A stretch of 64,000 nt of DNA from assembly GCF_000741205.1 (NCBI RefSeq), contig NZ_JGYW01000001.1, positions 62,001-126,000 of the forward strand, given 5' to 3'. Origin of the DNA: Bifidobacterium gallicum DSM 20093 = LMG 11596. GTDB lineage: Bacteria; Actinomycetota; Actinomycetes; Actinomycetales; Bifidobacteriaceae. The notes under the pieces were generated by a model. The model saw only the letters and a program-made list of their open reading frames with translations. It had not been told where the DNA came from and did not search any database. This document shows, piece after piece, positions 46,171-56,076 of the stretch. The first letter of the stretch is position 1. Every line of letters begins with the position of its first letter. The position numbers and the translations under genes are program-made.

Positions 46171-46395
46171 TCGGGCCGGGCTGCTGTTCAAGGGTGCCAA
46201 AGCTGACCACGCTGCCACAGTTGTGCAGTGCGTCGCCGAGCGTACGCAGTGACGTGGCGCGGCAGGAGATGCAGCGAGTGATCCAGCATGACGGTCGCGC
46301 TGCTCGGCGCACGCCCCCACGCGGCTGATGCGTGGTGCACCACGCATGGCACGAACGGCAACCGGTTCCCAGCCATCCAGGAGTTAAGAACCCCC

Positions 46396-47517
46396 ATGAT
46401 TACCGAACTCACGTTTGCGGCGCTCAAGTACGGATTTCTGATCCTGCTGTGGGTGTTCGTCTGGCTCGTCGTACGGTCGTTGCGCCGTGACGTCGAGACG
46501 TTCAGCCCGCGCAAATCGCGCGCGCATCGACGCAAGGACCGCGCAGCCCGCAAAGCCGCGGCCGGTCCCACGCGCTCGGCGCAGCCTATGCCTGTGGCCC
46601 CTGTGGCTGGCGTGGCTGCTGCGGGCGCTGGTGTGGCAGGTGCGGGTGCGGGCGTCGCTGCGGCTGGAGCTGCCGGGGCCGGTGTGGCCGCGAACGTGAA
46701 TGCTGCACGCAGTGCGTCGAACATGGCGACGGCTGGAGCTGGCGCGGTATCGGCGCAGCGGGCGCGCGCGAGCGAACGGGTTGAAGAGCCCGTGCCGCGT
46801 ACGTCTGATTTTCCTGCCGCACGCAACGCGGCTGGCGTAGCTGGCGCAGCGGGCGCAGCGGCTGGAGCGGCGAACTATGCCAGCGGTTCGGCGTACACGG
46901 GTGACGGTTCAGCTGACCTGGCTAATTTGGCGCTGTCCGTGGAACAAGCCAAAGCCAACGCGGCGATGGCGGGCGTGGACAGCGCAGCGAGCGCAGCCAA
47001 TGCAGTCAATGCAGCGAGCGCGGGGCGTCATGCCGCTGCGCACCAAGGTGCCCACGCGGCGCAACCTGTGCCGGATGCCCCGGCCACCCCTTCTTCCGCA
47101 CATTCCGCATATTCCGCACATTCCGCACCGGTTCCAGTCCCTCCGGTCAGCGCGGGAGCTATGGGTGCTGCAGGAGCCGCGGGCGGTTATGCTGCCGACC
47201 GCAGCGCACAGCAAGCCGCGTTCCGTCCCACGTTGCTCGTGATCATTGACGGCCCGCTGGCCGGTTCCTCCATCCCGTTGAACGACGCTCCTGTCACGTT
47301 GGGACGTGCGGCGTCGAACTCGTTGGTACTTGATGACGAATTCGTGTCTTCCCACCATGCCCGCGTATACCCGGATCCCGAAACGGGCGTCTGGGCCGTG
47401 GAAGATTTGCATAGCACGAACGGCACCGTCGTCAATCAGCAGCGCATCACTACACCCACCATCCTTGGCCCACGCGTTCCTGTACGCATCGGCGCCACAA
47501 CCTTCGAACTGAGGTGA
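46396..47517 (+). CDS. fhaB: FHA-domain protein FhaB
   Basis: A 373-residue protein with one N-terminal TM (FAALKYGFLILLWVFVWLVV), a basic stretch and a long Ala/Gly-rich disordered middle (about 60-275). A C-terminal FHA domain follows (VTLGRAASNSLVLDDEFVSS, then HHARVYPDPETG and HSTNGTVVNQQRI). Mycobacterial FhaB/FipA is about 155 residues, so the middle region is an expansion. ATG 46396 follows AGGAGTTAAG at a long spacing. The fhaA-fhaB gap is 225 bp, and its stop overlaps the region of the pstP start. Confidence 0.92.
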   Translation: MITELTFAALKYGFLILLWVFVWLVVRSLRRDVETFSPRKSRAHRRKDRAARKAAAGPTRSAQPMPVAPVAGVAAAGAGVAGAGAGVAAAGAAGAGVAANVNAARSASNMATAGAGAVSAQRARASERVEEPVPRTSDFPAARNAAGVAGAAGAAAGAANYASGSAYTGDGSADLANLALSVEQAKANAAMAGVDSAASAANAVNAASAGRHAAAHQGAHAAQPVPDAPATPSSAHSAYSAHSAPVPVPPVSAGAMGAAGAAGGYAADRSAQQAAFRPTLLVIIDGPLAGSSIPLNDAPVTLGRAASNSLVLDDEFVSSHHARVYPDPETGVWAVEDLHSTNGTVVNQQRITTPTILGPRVPVRIGATTFELR

Positions 47518-47519
47518 GC

Positions 47520-49859
47520 ATGGCGCAGATTCCACCATTCCCTGATCAATCCGGTTCATCGCGGCAGTCACGCCGCATGCGTCCCGTACCGCAAATACCC
47601 AAATCAGCACGCCGTGCCGCCGATGGCGACGCCGGCGCCGAGGCCGTGCGCGCGGGTGCTGCGGCGAATGCTGGGACAAACGCTGCAGCAAACGCCACAG
47701 CAGCAAACGCTGCGCAGTCCGAGGAACAGCGCGGCATGCAAGACGTGCAAGACGCCACGCCTACGCAGCCGATTGCACAGCACGAGGCCCACGCACAGTA
47801 CACCGCTGAAGAGCAGGACGCCGTGCCCACCCAGCCAATCGCTCAGCACGAATCCCAGCCCGAACCCCAGCCCGACACGGCTCTGGCTGATTCCGTACCG
47901 GAACCGCCCGAACAGCCACAGTCCCAGGCTCAGGCCCAGCTGCAGCAGACCGCACAGTCCGAATCATCCGAAACATCCGAAACATCCGAACTCACTGCCC
48001 AGCCGGCTCCCTCCACCCAGCCAGACCCGTCCACCGAGCCCGACCAGTCCCCATCCTCATCGTTGCACATGTACTCCTCCACCGTGTCCGACGTAGGCAC
48101 TGTACGGTCCAACAACCAGGATTCCTCATTCGCCGGCGAATATCTTGTGGCGGTCTGCGACGGCATGGGAGGCCATGCCGGCGGCGACACGGCCTCCACG
48201 ATCGCAGTGCGTTCCTTGGCCCATATCGAGCAAGCGCATGCGGAAGGTGACATCGCGCGCGCCACCCATGTCATGGCGGCGTCAGTGTTGGCGGCCCACG
48301 ACGCGATTGTCGGCAAGGCCAAACGCGAACGCAAACTTGCGGGCATGGGCACCACTGTCACGGCGATTTCGCTCGTCAGCGACCACTGGATCATCACGCA
48401 TATCGGCGATTCCCGCGCGTACCTGCTGCGCGGCGGCCGTCTGCTGCGCCTGACGAGCGACCATAGCTACGTGCAGCATCTGATCGACACGAAGCGCATC
48501 ACTGAAGCGGAAGGCCGCAACCATCCGCAGCGCAACGTCGTGATGCGCGTGCTCGGCGATTTCGACATCGACGCTCATCCAGATGTGGCCATCCGCAAGG
48601 CGCAGGCCGGCGACCGCTTGCTGCTGTGCTCCGACGGCCTGTACGGTGTGCTCGGCGACGCGACGCTCAAAGAAACACTCGAACATTTTGCCGATCCGCA
48701 AGAATGCGCGCAGCATCTGGTCTCGATGGCCTTGCGCGCGGGTTCGACCGACAATGTGACGGCTGTCATCGCCGATGCCGTGCTGTCACTGCAGGAACCG
48801 TCAAACGACCACGAGCCGAGCCATGAGCAGATTCCGCTGGTGGGCGGTGCCGCCAGCGCTGGGCTGCTGGCCATTGCCGACATCCTGAACGCTCCCGTCG
48901 CGTCCGCCCCTCCACTTACTGAGGGCAAGTCAAGTCCGGCCCAGCGCGCGGCGGCATTGACGCAAAACGAGGATGACGAGCAGTCTGCGCACGCCGAGCA
49001 ACAGCGCATCGTGCTGCCGTCTACCGTGCGCGAGAGCAACGACGAGCGTCCCGAACAAGACACGGGTGAGATTCCGGTCGTCACGAAGAGCGATGGCCGC
49101 CGCACGGCCGATCCCAACGATCCCGACGTGGCCAAGGCGATCCGCCAAGAGCAGGTTGAGCAGCGTAAGAACGACCGTTCGCGCCGCTCCCGTCACCGTA
49201 TTATCGCGGCCGTCGTCGCGTTCCTGATTGTGGCCGCTGCCGCGGTGAGCGCATGGTTTGCGTATTCGTGGACGCAACGCCAGTATTATTTGGCCCCGAA
49301 CAACGGCAAGGTGGCCATCTGGCAGGGCGTGCCGACGAACCTGTTCGGCATCGGCCTGTCCCATCCTGTTGAGACGACGAATCTTGAGGTGGCCCAGCTG
49401 CCGAGCGAGTGGCAGGACCGTCTCGACTCTGGCATCACGGTGAACTCCTACAGTGATGCCGTCGAGCACGCTCAGCTGATTGAGAACCAGCTGCACGACT
49501 GGCAGGCCCAGCAGAAGAAAGATTCGGCTTCTAAGGGTTCCGGTTCCGCTGATTCGCGCGGTTCTTCCGGCTCGCAAGAGGGCTCCAAAGACAACTCGGG
49601 GAACGCTTCCAAAGACGACTCCAAGAGTTCCGATTCGAAAGACCCCTCGGCCGAAGAATCCTCCGCGTCTCCGTCCCCCAGCTCGTCCGGCACCTCGCCC
49701 GCCGGCTCCTCAAGTTCCAAGAGCCCGTCGCCCACTCCCGCCGCGTTCAAAGCCGTTGGGTCTTCGATTTTGATTTCCGCGTACCCGCATATCGCCATCG
49801 CCCCTTCGCATAGCGCCACCCCGCCCGTATTGGCCTCCACCGCAGGTGGTCGATGCTAA
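47520..49859 (+). CDS. pstP: PP2C-type Ser/Thr protein phosphatase
   Basis: A 779-residue membrane phosphatase that reverses PknA/PknB phosphorylation. About 180 disordered Gln/Ser/Pro/Ala residues come first. The PP2C domain includes SDVGTVRSNNQDSSF, VAVCDGMGGHAGGDTAS, ITHIGDSRAYLLRGG, LLLCSDGLYGVLGD and GSTDNVTAVI, so all Mn-binding Asp are present. One TM (IIAAVVAFLIVAAAAVSAWF) is followed by an extracellular domain and a Ser/Lys/Pro tail. ATG 47520 follows GAGGTGAG; GTG 47514 is the alternative, overlapping the fhaB stop. The rodA start overlaps its stop. Confidence 0.94.
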   Translation: MAQIPPFPDQSGSSRQSRRMRPVPQIPKSARRAADGDAGAEAVRAGAAANAGTNAAANATAANAAQSEEQRGMQDVQDATPTQPIAQHEAHAQYTAEEQDAVPTQPIAQHESQPEPQPDTALADSVPEPPEQPQSQAQAQLQQTAQSESSETSETSELTAQPAPSTQPDPSTEPDQSPSSSLHMYSSTVSDVGTVRSNNQDSSFAGEYLVAVCDGMGGHAGGDTASTIAVRSLAHIEQAHAEGDIARATHVMAASVLAAHDAIVGKAKRERKLAGMGTTVTAISLVSDHWIITHIGDSRAYLLRGGRLLRLTSDHSYVQHLIDTKRITEAEGRNHPQRNVVMRVLGDFDIDAHPDVAIRKAQAGDRLLLCSDGLYGVLGDATLKETLEHFADPQECAQHLVSMALRAGSTDNVTAVIADAVLSLQEPSNDHEPSHEQIPLVGGAASAGLLAIADILNAPVASAPPLTEGKSSPAQRAAALTQNEDDEQSAHAEQQRIVLPSTVRESNDERPEQDTGEIPVVTKSDGRRTADPNDPDVAKAIRQEQVEQRKNDRSRRSRHRIIAAVVAFLIVAAAAVSAWFAYSWTQRQYYLAPNNGKVAIWQGVPTNLFGIGLSHPVETTNLEVAQLPSEWQDRLDSGITVNSYSDAVEHAQLIENQLHDWQAQQKKDSASKGSGSADSRGSSGSQEGSKDNSGNASKDDSKSSDSKDPSAEESSASPSPSSSGTSPAGSSSSKSPSPTPAAFKAVGSSILISAYPHIAIAPSHSATPPVLASTAGGRC

Positions 49860-51394
49860 TGGGCACCAGACTTCGATACTTGGGGCTGACGGTGCTCGTC
49901 ATCGTCATCGCCATGCTCGGTTTCTTCCAAATGTTCGAGCGCACGCAAGGCGGCCTCGTGCCGAGTGAGCTGCACCTGTTCATTGCTGGCGCCGTACTGT
50001 TTGTGGTCACGTGGGCCGTCATGGCCAAATGGCAACCCAATGCGAACCAGTCGATCATCTGTTGCGCCGAACTGTTGACGGCCGTTGGCATTCTCATGAT
50101 CGCGCGCATCGACCAGAGCATGGATACGGCCGTGGCCACACGCCAGCTGATCTGGATGTGTGTGGCGCTCGTATGTGCGAACCTGTTTTTCGCGTTCATG
50201 CATGATTACCGCGTATTGCGGCGTTTTTCCTACGTGAGCATGGTTGTGGGTTTGGCGTTGCTGCTCTCACCGATGATTCCCGGATTGGGCCGCGAAATTG
50301 GCGGCGCACGCATCTGGATCGGTATTGGCAGCTATCAGCTGCAGCCTGGCGAATTCGCCAAGCTGTTCCTCGCGTTCTTCTTCGCGTCATACCTGTTCAA
50401 CCATCGCGACCAGCTGGCCGTGGGCGGCAAGAAAGTGCTGGGTTTGCAACTGCCGCGCATCAAGGACTTAGGTCCGATTGTGGTTGTCTGGATCGCTTCG
50501 ATGGGCGTGCTGATCATGCAGCATGATCTGGGCACGTCGCTGATGTTTTTTGCGATGTTTGTGGCCATGCTCTATGTGGCCACAGGACGTGCCAGCTGGC
50601 TCGTGATCGGTTTCTTCGCGTTTGCGATCGGATGTGTGGTTGCGGCGCATGTGTTTGCGCACGTCGGTTACCGTGTGGACGCATGGTTGCATCCGTTCGA
50701 TGCCGAGATTTACAACCGGTATCCGGGTGGTTCCGCACAAATCGTATCGGGCCTGTTTGGTCTGGCGGCAGGCGGTTTGCTTGGCACTGGATTGGGCCAA
50801 GGCCACCCGTCCATCACGCCGCTGGCCAATTCCGACTTCATTTTCGCGTCCCTTGGTGAGGAACTCGGCCTCGTGGGCGTGCTGGCCGTACTGCTCGTGT
50901 ATTTGCTGATTGTGGCGGCGGGACTCATGGCTGCCATGAAAATCAAAGACGGCTTTGGCAAACTGTTGGCAGCCGGATTGGCGTTCTCGATGGCGTTCCA
51001 GGTGTTCACCGTGGTTGGCGGTATCACGCTCGTGATTCCGTTGACGGGTTTGACGATGCCCTACATGGCTGCCGGCGGTTCCTCGCTTGTGGCCAACTAC
51101 ATTCTGGCCGCACTGCTCGTAATCATTTCCAACCAGGCCAACACAAAGACCGACACTGATTTGTCGGAAACATTCCGCCTGCAAGCCGTGGCCATGTTGC
51201 GCCATCGCAAGCAGCAGAACACACCAGTGGCGCGCCAGCCCATCGCTTCCGCACCCGTGGCGGCGAGCGCGGTGCACACCAGCGACGACAACAGCAATGA
51301 CGACGAAAAACTCGATGATACAGCTGTTTCCGACGATGACGCCGCTCTCGATGAGCAAGCCACGGCTGTGATCCATACGGGAGGCCAGGCATGA
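49859..51394 (+). CDS. rodA: FtsW/RodA/SpoVE-family peptidoglycan polymerase
   Basis: A 511-residue SEDS glycosyltransferase with ten TM helices that polymerises lipid II with its PBP partner. Motifs are REIGGARIWIGIGSYQLQPG (the GARRW-I/QPSE-like loop), GTSLMFFAMFVAML and GLGQGHPSITPLANSDFIFA with LGEELGLVG. VIPLTGLTMPYMAAGGSSLV is the hallmark PxTGxxLPFxSxGGSS segment. A disordered C-tail of about 70 residues is extra. ATG 49859 overlaps the pstP stop (TAATG); ATG 49853 is also possible. Confidence 0.94.
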   Translation: MGTRLRYLGLTVLVIVIAMLGFFQMFERTQGGLVPSELHLFIAGAVLFVVTWAVMAKWQPNANQSIICCAELLTAVGILMIARIDQSMDTAVATRQLIWMCVALVCANLFFAFMHDYRVLRRFSYVSMVVGLALLLSPMIPGLGREIGGARIWIGIGSYQLQPGEFAKLFLAFFFASYLFNHRDQLAVGGKKVLGLQLPRIKDLGPIVVVWIASMGVLIMQHDLGTSLMFFAMFVAMLYVATGRASWLVIGFFAFAIGCVVAAHVFAHVGYRVDAWLHPFDAEIYNRYPGGSAQIVSGLFGLAAGGLLGTGLGQGHPSITPLANSDFIFASLGEELGLVGVLAVLLVYLLIVAAGLMAAMKIKDGFGKLLAAGLAFSMAFQVFTVVGGITLVIPLTGLTMPYMAAGGSSLVANYILAALLVIISNQANTKTDTDLSETFRLQAVAMLRHRKQQNTPVARQPIASAPVAASAVHTSDDNSNDDEKLDDTAVSDDDAALDEQATAVIHTGGQA

Positions 51395-52857
51395 ACAAAT
51401 ACCTGCGTCAGATTTTTACGGCCGTTGTGGTGCTGTTCGTGATTCTTGGCATTTCGTCATCGATCATCATGACCGTGCGCTCAAACAATCTTGCGCATGA
51501 TGCGCGCAATGTGCGCTCGTTGTATGCCTCGTATGGGTCGAATCGTGGTTCGATTTTGGCCGCCGATGGCACGGTCATCGCCAAATCGGATCCCACGAAC
51601 GACTCGTTCAAGTATCAGCGAATCTATAGCGACGGGTCCATGTATGCGCCGATTACGGGCTATTTCTCGGTGGCGCAGCTTGCCGACCGTGGCATTGAAG
51701 CGTCAAGGGACGCGCTGTTGACTGGTGAATCCGATGCTTTGTTCTGGCAACGGTTTGTGACCACGTTCACGGGTGAGGCCAATCAGGGCGCATCCATTGA
51801 AACGTCGATTGATCCAGGCATCCAGTCGGTGGCCTACAACATGCTCAAGGACTCCGACGGCGCGGCCGTGGCCATTGAACCGTCCACGGGCCGCATCCTG
51901 GCCATGGTCAGCACACCAAGTTACGACCCGAACTCGTTGGCCATGCATAGCACAGGCCAAGCCAGCCAAGCCTATTCGCAGTTGGCCAATGAAGCGGCCA
52001 ACCCGATGCTCAATCGCACGATCAACGAACTGTATCCGCCAGGATCCACATTCAAGACTGTTGTGGCCGCCACCGCATTGGAAACAGGCGACTACCATCT
52101 TGATACGCAAATTCCGGCAGGAGCCAGTTACACGTTGCCCGGCACGGCCACGCAATTGACGAATGCCGTGTGGCAGGCCAACGGCACGGATGGCAAGATT
52201 TCATTCGAAGACGCGATGGCGTATTCGTCGAATACGGCATTCGCACAGTTGGGTGTGGCGTTGGGCGACCAGAAAATCAGCGATATGGCGAAAAAGCTCG
52301 GCTTTGATGCGCCAATCATGGTCGACGGCACCAATGCGACGGGCTTGCCGATGCGCGCTGTGGCGTCGCAATTCCCAACGAATGCGTCAGCCGACCGTTT
52401 GGCGTTAGCGTCGATTGGCCAAGGCGATACGCTCGTCACTCCGTTGCAGGATGCGCTGATTGCCGCCACGATCGCCAACAAAGGCAAAGTCATGCAGCCC
52501 ACGCTCGTCGATCGTGTGCGCTTAAGTGATTTGTCGGTGCTGCCAGACACAAAGCCGCAAACCATCAATAAAGCGTTCAGCGAAGATACGGCATCAGCAT
52601 TGACTCAAGCCATGCAGGCTGTGGTGACGAAGGAAAATCCGAATCTTGCTATTCCCGGAGTGAATGTGGCTGCGAAAACGGGCACTGCGCAGATTGGTGA
52701 GAACAATAGTGCCATTGATGGCTGGGTCATGGGATTCGCCCCAGCCGAGAATCCGAAAATCGCCGTGGCGGTGGTGGTGCACAACGTGGACCTGATGGGT
52801 TCATTTGCTGCAGGCCCGGTGATGAAAGCGATGATTGAGGAGGCATTGAAGCAATGA
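51391..52857 (+). CDS. pbpA: Class B penicillin-binding protein PbpA
   Basis: A 488-residue membrane-anchored transpeptidase that crosslinks septal or side-wall peptidoglycan with RodA. It has one N-terminal TM (FTAVVVLFVILGISSSIIM), a pedestal, and a transpeptidase domain. The domain has NELYPPGSTFKTVVA (S-T-F-K), MAYSSNTAFAQLG (S-S-N) and VAAKTGTAQIGE (K-T-G-T). The start overlaps the rodA stop by four bases (ATGA), and the end overlaps pknA by four, so the whole set is translationally coupled. Confidence 0.95.
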   Translation: MNKYLRQIFTAVVVLFVILGISSSIIMTVRSNNLAHDARNVRSLYASYGSNRGSILAADGTVIAKSDPTNDSFKYQRIYSDGSMYAPITGYFSVAQLADRGIEASRDALLTGESDALFWQRFVTTFTGEANQGASIETSIDPGIQSVAYNMLKDSDGAAVAIEPSTGRILAMVSTPSYDPNSLAMHSTGQASQAYSQLANEAANPMLNRTINELYPPGSTFKTVVAATALETGDYHLDTQIPAGASYTLPGTATQLTNAVWQANGTDGKISFEDAMAYSSNTAFAQLGVALGDQKISDMAKKLGFDAPIMVDGTNATGLPMRAVASQFPTNASADRLALASIGQGDTLVTPLQDALIAATIANKGKVMQPTLVDRVRLSDLSVLPDTKPQTINKAFSEDTASALTQAMQAVVTKENPNLAIPGVNVAAKTGTAQIGENNSAIDGWVMGFAPAENPKIAVAVVVHNVDLMGSFAAGPVMKAMIEEALKQ

Positions 52858-53927
52858 GACTTGTGGAAGGTCAGCTCATCCATAGACGGTACCGTCTGGA
52901 TTCGCGTCTTGCCCAAGGCGGCATGGGTGAGGTCTGGAAAGGATACGACATTCAGCTTGGCCGCCCTGTGGCCATCAAGGCGTTGCGTACCGATACAGGC
53001 AACCAGGAATCGAAACTGCGTCGTCTGCGTGCTGAAGCGCGCAATTCGGCGAATCTTGCACATCCCAATATCGCGGCGCTGTTTGAGTATTACGAGAAAG
53101 ACGGCATCGGCTTCCTGATCATGGAGTATGTGCCGAGTGATTCGCTCGCAGACGTCTACCGTCGCATTGGCGGTCCCATGGACCCGTTGGAGTTGTTGCC
53201 GATTCTGATCCAGACGGCGCGAGGCCTGTTTGTCGCGCATTCGCGTGGCATCATCCATCGTGATGTCAAGCCGGCCAACATCATGGTCTCCGACAATGGC
53301 GAAGTGAAAATCACCGATTTCGGCGTCTCTTATTCCACGAACCAGGAGCAGATCACGCAGGATGGCATGGTCGTGGGCACGGCCCAATACATTTCGCCGG
53401 AGCAAGCGCAAGGCCAGCATGCCACACCACAATCCGACATCTATTCGTTGGGCGTCGTCGCCTACGAGGGCCTGTGCGGGCACCGCCCGTTCACAGGCGC
53501 CACACCGGTCGACATCGCCGCGGCCCATGTCAACAATCCCGTGCCGCCATTGCCCAACACCGTGGATGTGCAATTGCGTGAATACGTCATGTACATGCTG
53601 GCTAAAGACCCGTTGGACCGCCCAGTTGACGCACTGGCGGTGGCCCGCATTCTGTCACGTATTGAACGGCGTTTGCTTGACCAGCAGACTGAAGAAGTAG
53701 AAACGCGCATCATGCGCCTGGACGGCCGCATGCCACGGCGAGTGGCAAGCGAACCGCATCATGATTTGTCGAATATTGGCAATGCAGGGTTCCGCATCCC
53801 GTTGCTCGGCCAGCTCATCGGCGACCGCTCAGACGCCCCAGGCAACGACAATCTAGACAACAGCCAAGCTCCATCCGAAGGCCACGACCACACCTTCGGA
53901 ACCGAGGGAAGGAACATGGATGAGTAG
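52854..53927 (+). CDS. pknA: Soluble Ser/Thr protein kinase (PknA-like)
   Basis: A 357-residue Hanks-type kinase. The G-loop is LAQGGMGEVWKGYD, the catalytic Lys RPVAIKALRTD, the catalytic loop GIIHRDVKPANIM, KITDFGVS is the DFG, and GTAQYISPEQAQG the APE region (S-P-E). No TM follows the kinase domain, unlike most PknA proteins. The C-tail of about 90 residues is polar and disordered. It is probably held near the membrane by partners such as PknB. It ends eight bases into pknB. Confidence 0.93.
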   Translation: MRLVEGQLIHRRYRLDSRLAQGGMGEVWKGYDIQLGRPVAIKALRTDTGNQESKLRRLRAEARNSANLAHPNIAALFEYYEKDGIGFLIMEYVPSDSLADVYRRIGGPMDPLELLPILIQTARGLFVAHSRGIIHRDVKPANIMVSDNGEVKITDFGVSYSTNQEQITQDGMVVGTAQYISPEQAQGQHATPQSDIYSLGVVAYEGLCGHRPFTGATPVDIAAAHVNNPVPPLPNTVDVQLREYVMYMLAKDPLDRPVDALAVARILSRIERRLLDQQTEEVETRIMRLDGRMPRRVASEPHHDLSNIGNAGFRIPLLGQLIGDRSDAPGNDNLDNSQAPSEGHDHTFGTEGRNMDE

Positions 53928-56010
53928 CTACATGCCTTCAAGCCTTGACCATGGCCGCTATCAGCTCGGCCAGCTCATTGGCCGCGGTGGTATGGCCGAG
54001 GTGTATATCGCCACCGACACGCGCCTGGGTCGCACGGTGGCCATCAAGATCATGCGCGCCGACTTGTCCCATGACGAGATTTTCTTGACGCGGTTCCGCC
54101 GCGAAGCCCATTCGGTCGCGCAGATGAACAATCCGAACATTGTCAACATCTATGATTCAGGCGAGGAATCCGTGGCCTTGGAGAACGGCCAGACCGAGCA
54201 CCTGCCTTATTTGGTCATGGAGTATGTCAAAGGCCAGACGCTGCGCGACATTCTGCGCGTCAACGGTGCGTTGAGCCAGGGTGACGCCGAACATGTGATG
54301 CTGGGCGTGCTCTCGGCGCTCGAATACTCGCATCGCATGGGCATCATCCATCGAGACATCAAGCCCGGCAACATCATGATTTCCGAGCAGGGCGTCGTCA
54401 AGGTCATGGACTTCGGCATCGCCCGCGCGCTCGACGATTCGGCGACCACGATGACGCAGTCGCAAGGCGTCGTCGGCACAGCCCAGTACCTCTCCCCCGA
54501 GCAGGCGCGCGGCGAGAGCGTCGACATGCGTTCCGACCTCTATTCCGCCGGTTGCGTGCTCTATGAAATGCTGACTGGCAAGCCGCCGTTCACTGGCGAT
54601 TCCGCCGTGGCGATCGCCTACCAGCATGTGTCGGAAGTGGCCACTCCTCCGAGCGTCACCGTACCCGGCCTGCCGAAGATGTGGGATTCGATTGTCGGCA
54701 AAGCCATGGCCAAGGACCGTCAGAACCGTTACGCCACGGCCACGGAGTTCAAGAACGACATTTTGCGGTTCATGAACGGCGGCATGCCGATCGCGGCCGC
54801 ATTCAATCCGCTGACTGATTTGACGAACATGAAAGCCCGTCGTCAGGCCGAGCAGACTGCTGCCACAATGCCGTACGGTTACGGCACAGGCACGCAATCT
54901 CCGGCCACGCAGGCGTTCAATCCCGTCACTGGCCAGTTCGAGCCCGTCCCTTCCGCACAGAACACGAGTACGGGCACCGGTACCGCTGTGCAGTCCCGCG
55001 CCGCCCAGCGTGCTGCCGCCGCCAAGAAACGCAAGAAACGTAACACTATTATTGCTATTTCCGTGATTGCGGTTATCGCTATTCTTGCCGCCATCGGCTT
55101 TGGCGTGTGGAAGAACCAGCACCCCGCTATCGAAATGGTCAAGGTGCCCACGTTCAACACGGCTACCACCGAAGACCGCGCCGTTGAGCAGCTCAAAGCC
55201 GCAGGTCTCGTACCGGAAGTACTTGAAGACAACGATTCCACCGAGCCTGCGGGCACATTCACAAAACAAAATCCACAGGGTGGCACGAGTGTGGCCAAGG
55301 GTTCGAAGGTGCGCATCTACTTCTCTACGGGCCCGCAATCGATCCGTGTGCCAGACGTGACAAATCTGACGCAGGAGGCTGCACGCACCGAGCTCGAAAA
55401 TGCAGGCTTCGTCGTCAATCCGAGTGTGCAGATTGAAGACAGTGGCACGATTGAGAAGGACCATGTAACGCGTACCGATCCAGCCGGTGGCACGTCACAG
55501 CCCAAGGGCACCTCAATCCAGTTGTACATCTCTTCGGGCACCACGCGCATTCCCGACGGTCTCGTCGGCATGGCCAAAAATGACGCGGTGCGCCAACTGC
55601 AGCAAGCCGGTTTGACGGCCACCATCGAGTACGAGACGTCAGACACGGTGGAGAAAGACCATGTCGTGCGCGTCGATCCCGATAGCGGCACCAGCGTCAC
55701 GCGTGGTTCAGGCGTCACACTCTACATCTCGCAAGGCGTCGAAAAGGTCACAGTGCCTTACCTGGACCTGAGCGGCACCACCACCTTGAGTGATGCACGC
55801 GTCGCGTTGCAAGCCGTGGGACTGAACGTGGAAGTCGAGTCAGGACCGAACGACGATGCGGCCATCGTGACAAGCATGAACCCCGCCGCCAACTCCGAGG
55901 TAGACAAGGGCTCCACAGTCAAGCTCCAAACCAAGGACGCCCCCAGCCCCAGCCCATCTCCCTCGGACTCCTCATCCCCCACCTCCTCTCCATCCCCCAC
56001 CCAGCACTAA
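53920..56010 (+). CDS. pknB: Ser/Thr protein kinase PknB with four PASTA domains
   Basis: A 696-residue receptor kinase sensing cell-wall fragments. The kinase domain comprises IGRGGMAEVYIATD, TVAIKIMRADLS, GIIHRDIKPGNIMIS, VMDFGIARAL and GTAQYLSPEQARG. A linker leads to one TM near residue 375 (TIIAISVIAVIAILAAIGFG). Four extracellular PASTA repeats follow, starting at MVKVPTFNTATTEDRA, SIRVPDVTNLTQEAAR, TTRIPDGLVGMAKNDA and KVTVPYLDLSGTTTLSDA. The tail is P/S-rich. ATG 53920 follows GAGGGAAGG. The first hairpin of array 4 forms its terminator. Confidence 0.96.
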   Translation: MSSYMPSSLDHGRYQLGQLIGRGGMAEVYIATDTRLGRTVAIKIMRADLSHDEIFLTRFRREAHSVAQMNNPNIVNIYDSGEESVALENGQTEHLPYLVMEYVKGQTLRDILRVNGALSQGDAEHVMLGVLSALEYSHRMGIIHRDIKPGNIMISEQGVVKVMDFGIARALDDSATTMTQSQGVVGTAQYLSPEQARGESVDMRSDLYSAGCVLYEMLTGKPPFTGDSAVAIAYQHVSEVATPPSVTVPGLPKMWDSIVGKAMAKDRQNRYATATEFKNDILRFMNGGMPIAAAFNPLTDLTNMKARRQAEQTAATMPYGYGTGTQSPATQAFNPVTGQFEPVPSAQNTSTGTGTAVQSRAAQRAAAAKKRKKRNTIIAISVIAVIAILAAIGFGVWKNQHPAIEMVKVPTFNTATTEDRAVEQLKAAGLVPEVLEDNDSTEPAGTFTKQNPQGGTSVAKGSKVRIYFSTGPQSIRVPDVTNLTQEAARTELENAGFVVNPSVQIEDSGTIEKDHVTRTDPAGGTSQPKGTSIQLYISSGTTRIPDGLVGMAKNDAVRQLQQAGLTATIEYETSDTVEKDHVVRVDPDSGTSVTRGSGVTLYISQGVEKVTVPYLDLSGTTTLSDARVALQAVGLNVEVESGPNDDAAIVTSMNPAANSEVDKGSTVKLQTKDAPSPSPSPSDSSSPTSSPSPTQH

Positions 56011-56029
56011 CCGCTGGCTGCACAACAGT

Positions 56030-56076
56030 GAAAATGCGTCTTTCTTACCACCAAGGCAAAGAAAGACGCATTTTTC
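56030..56076 (+). terminator. pknB terminator formed by the first array-4 unit
   Basis: AAAATGCGTCTTTC and its perfect 14-base complement flank a 16-base loop, and a T-run follows (ATTTTTCG). It begins 20 bp after the pknB stop. This unit keeps perfect outer arms although its core (TTACCACCAAGGCAA) has diverged, as expected if it is selected as a terminator. Confidence 0.85.
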
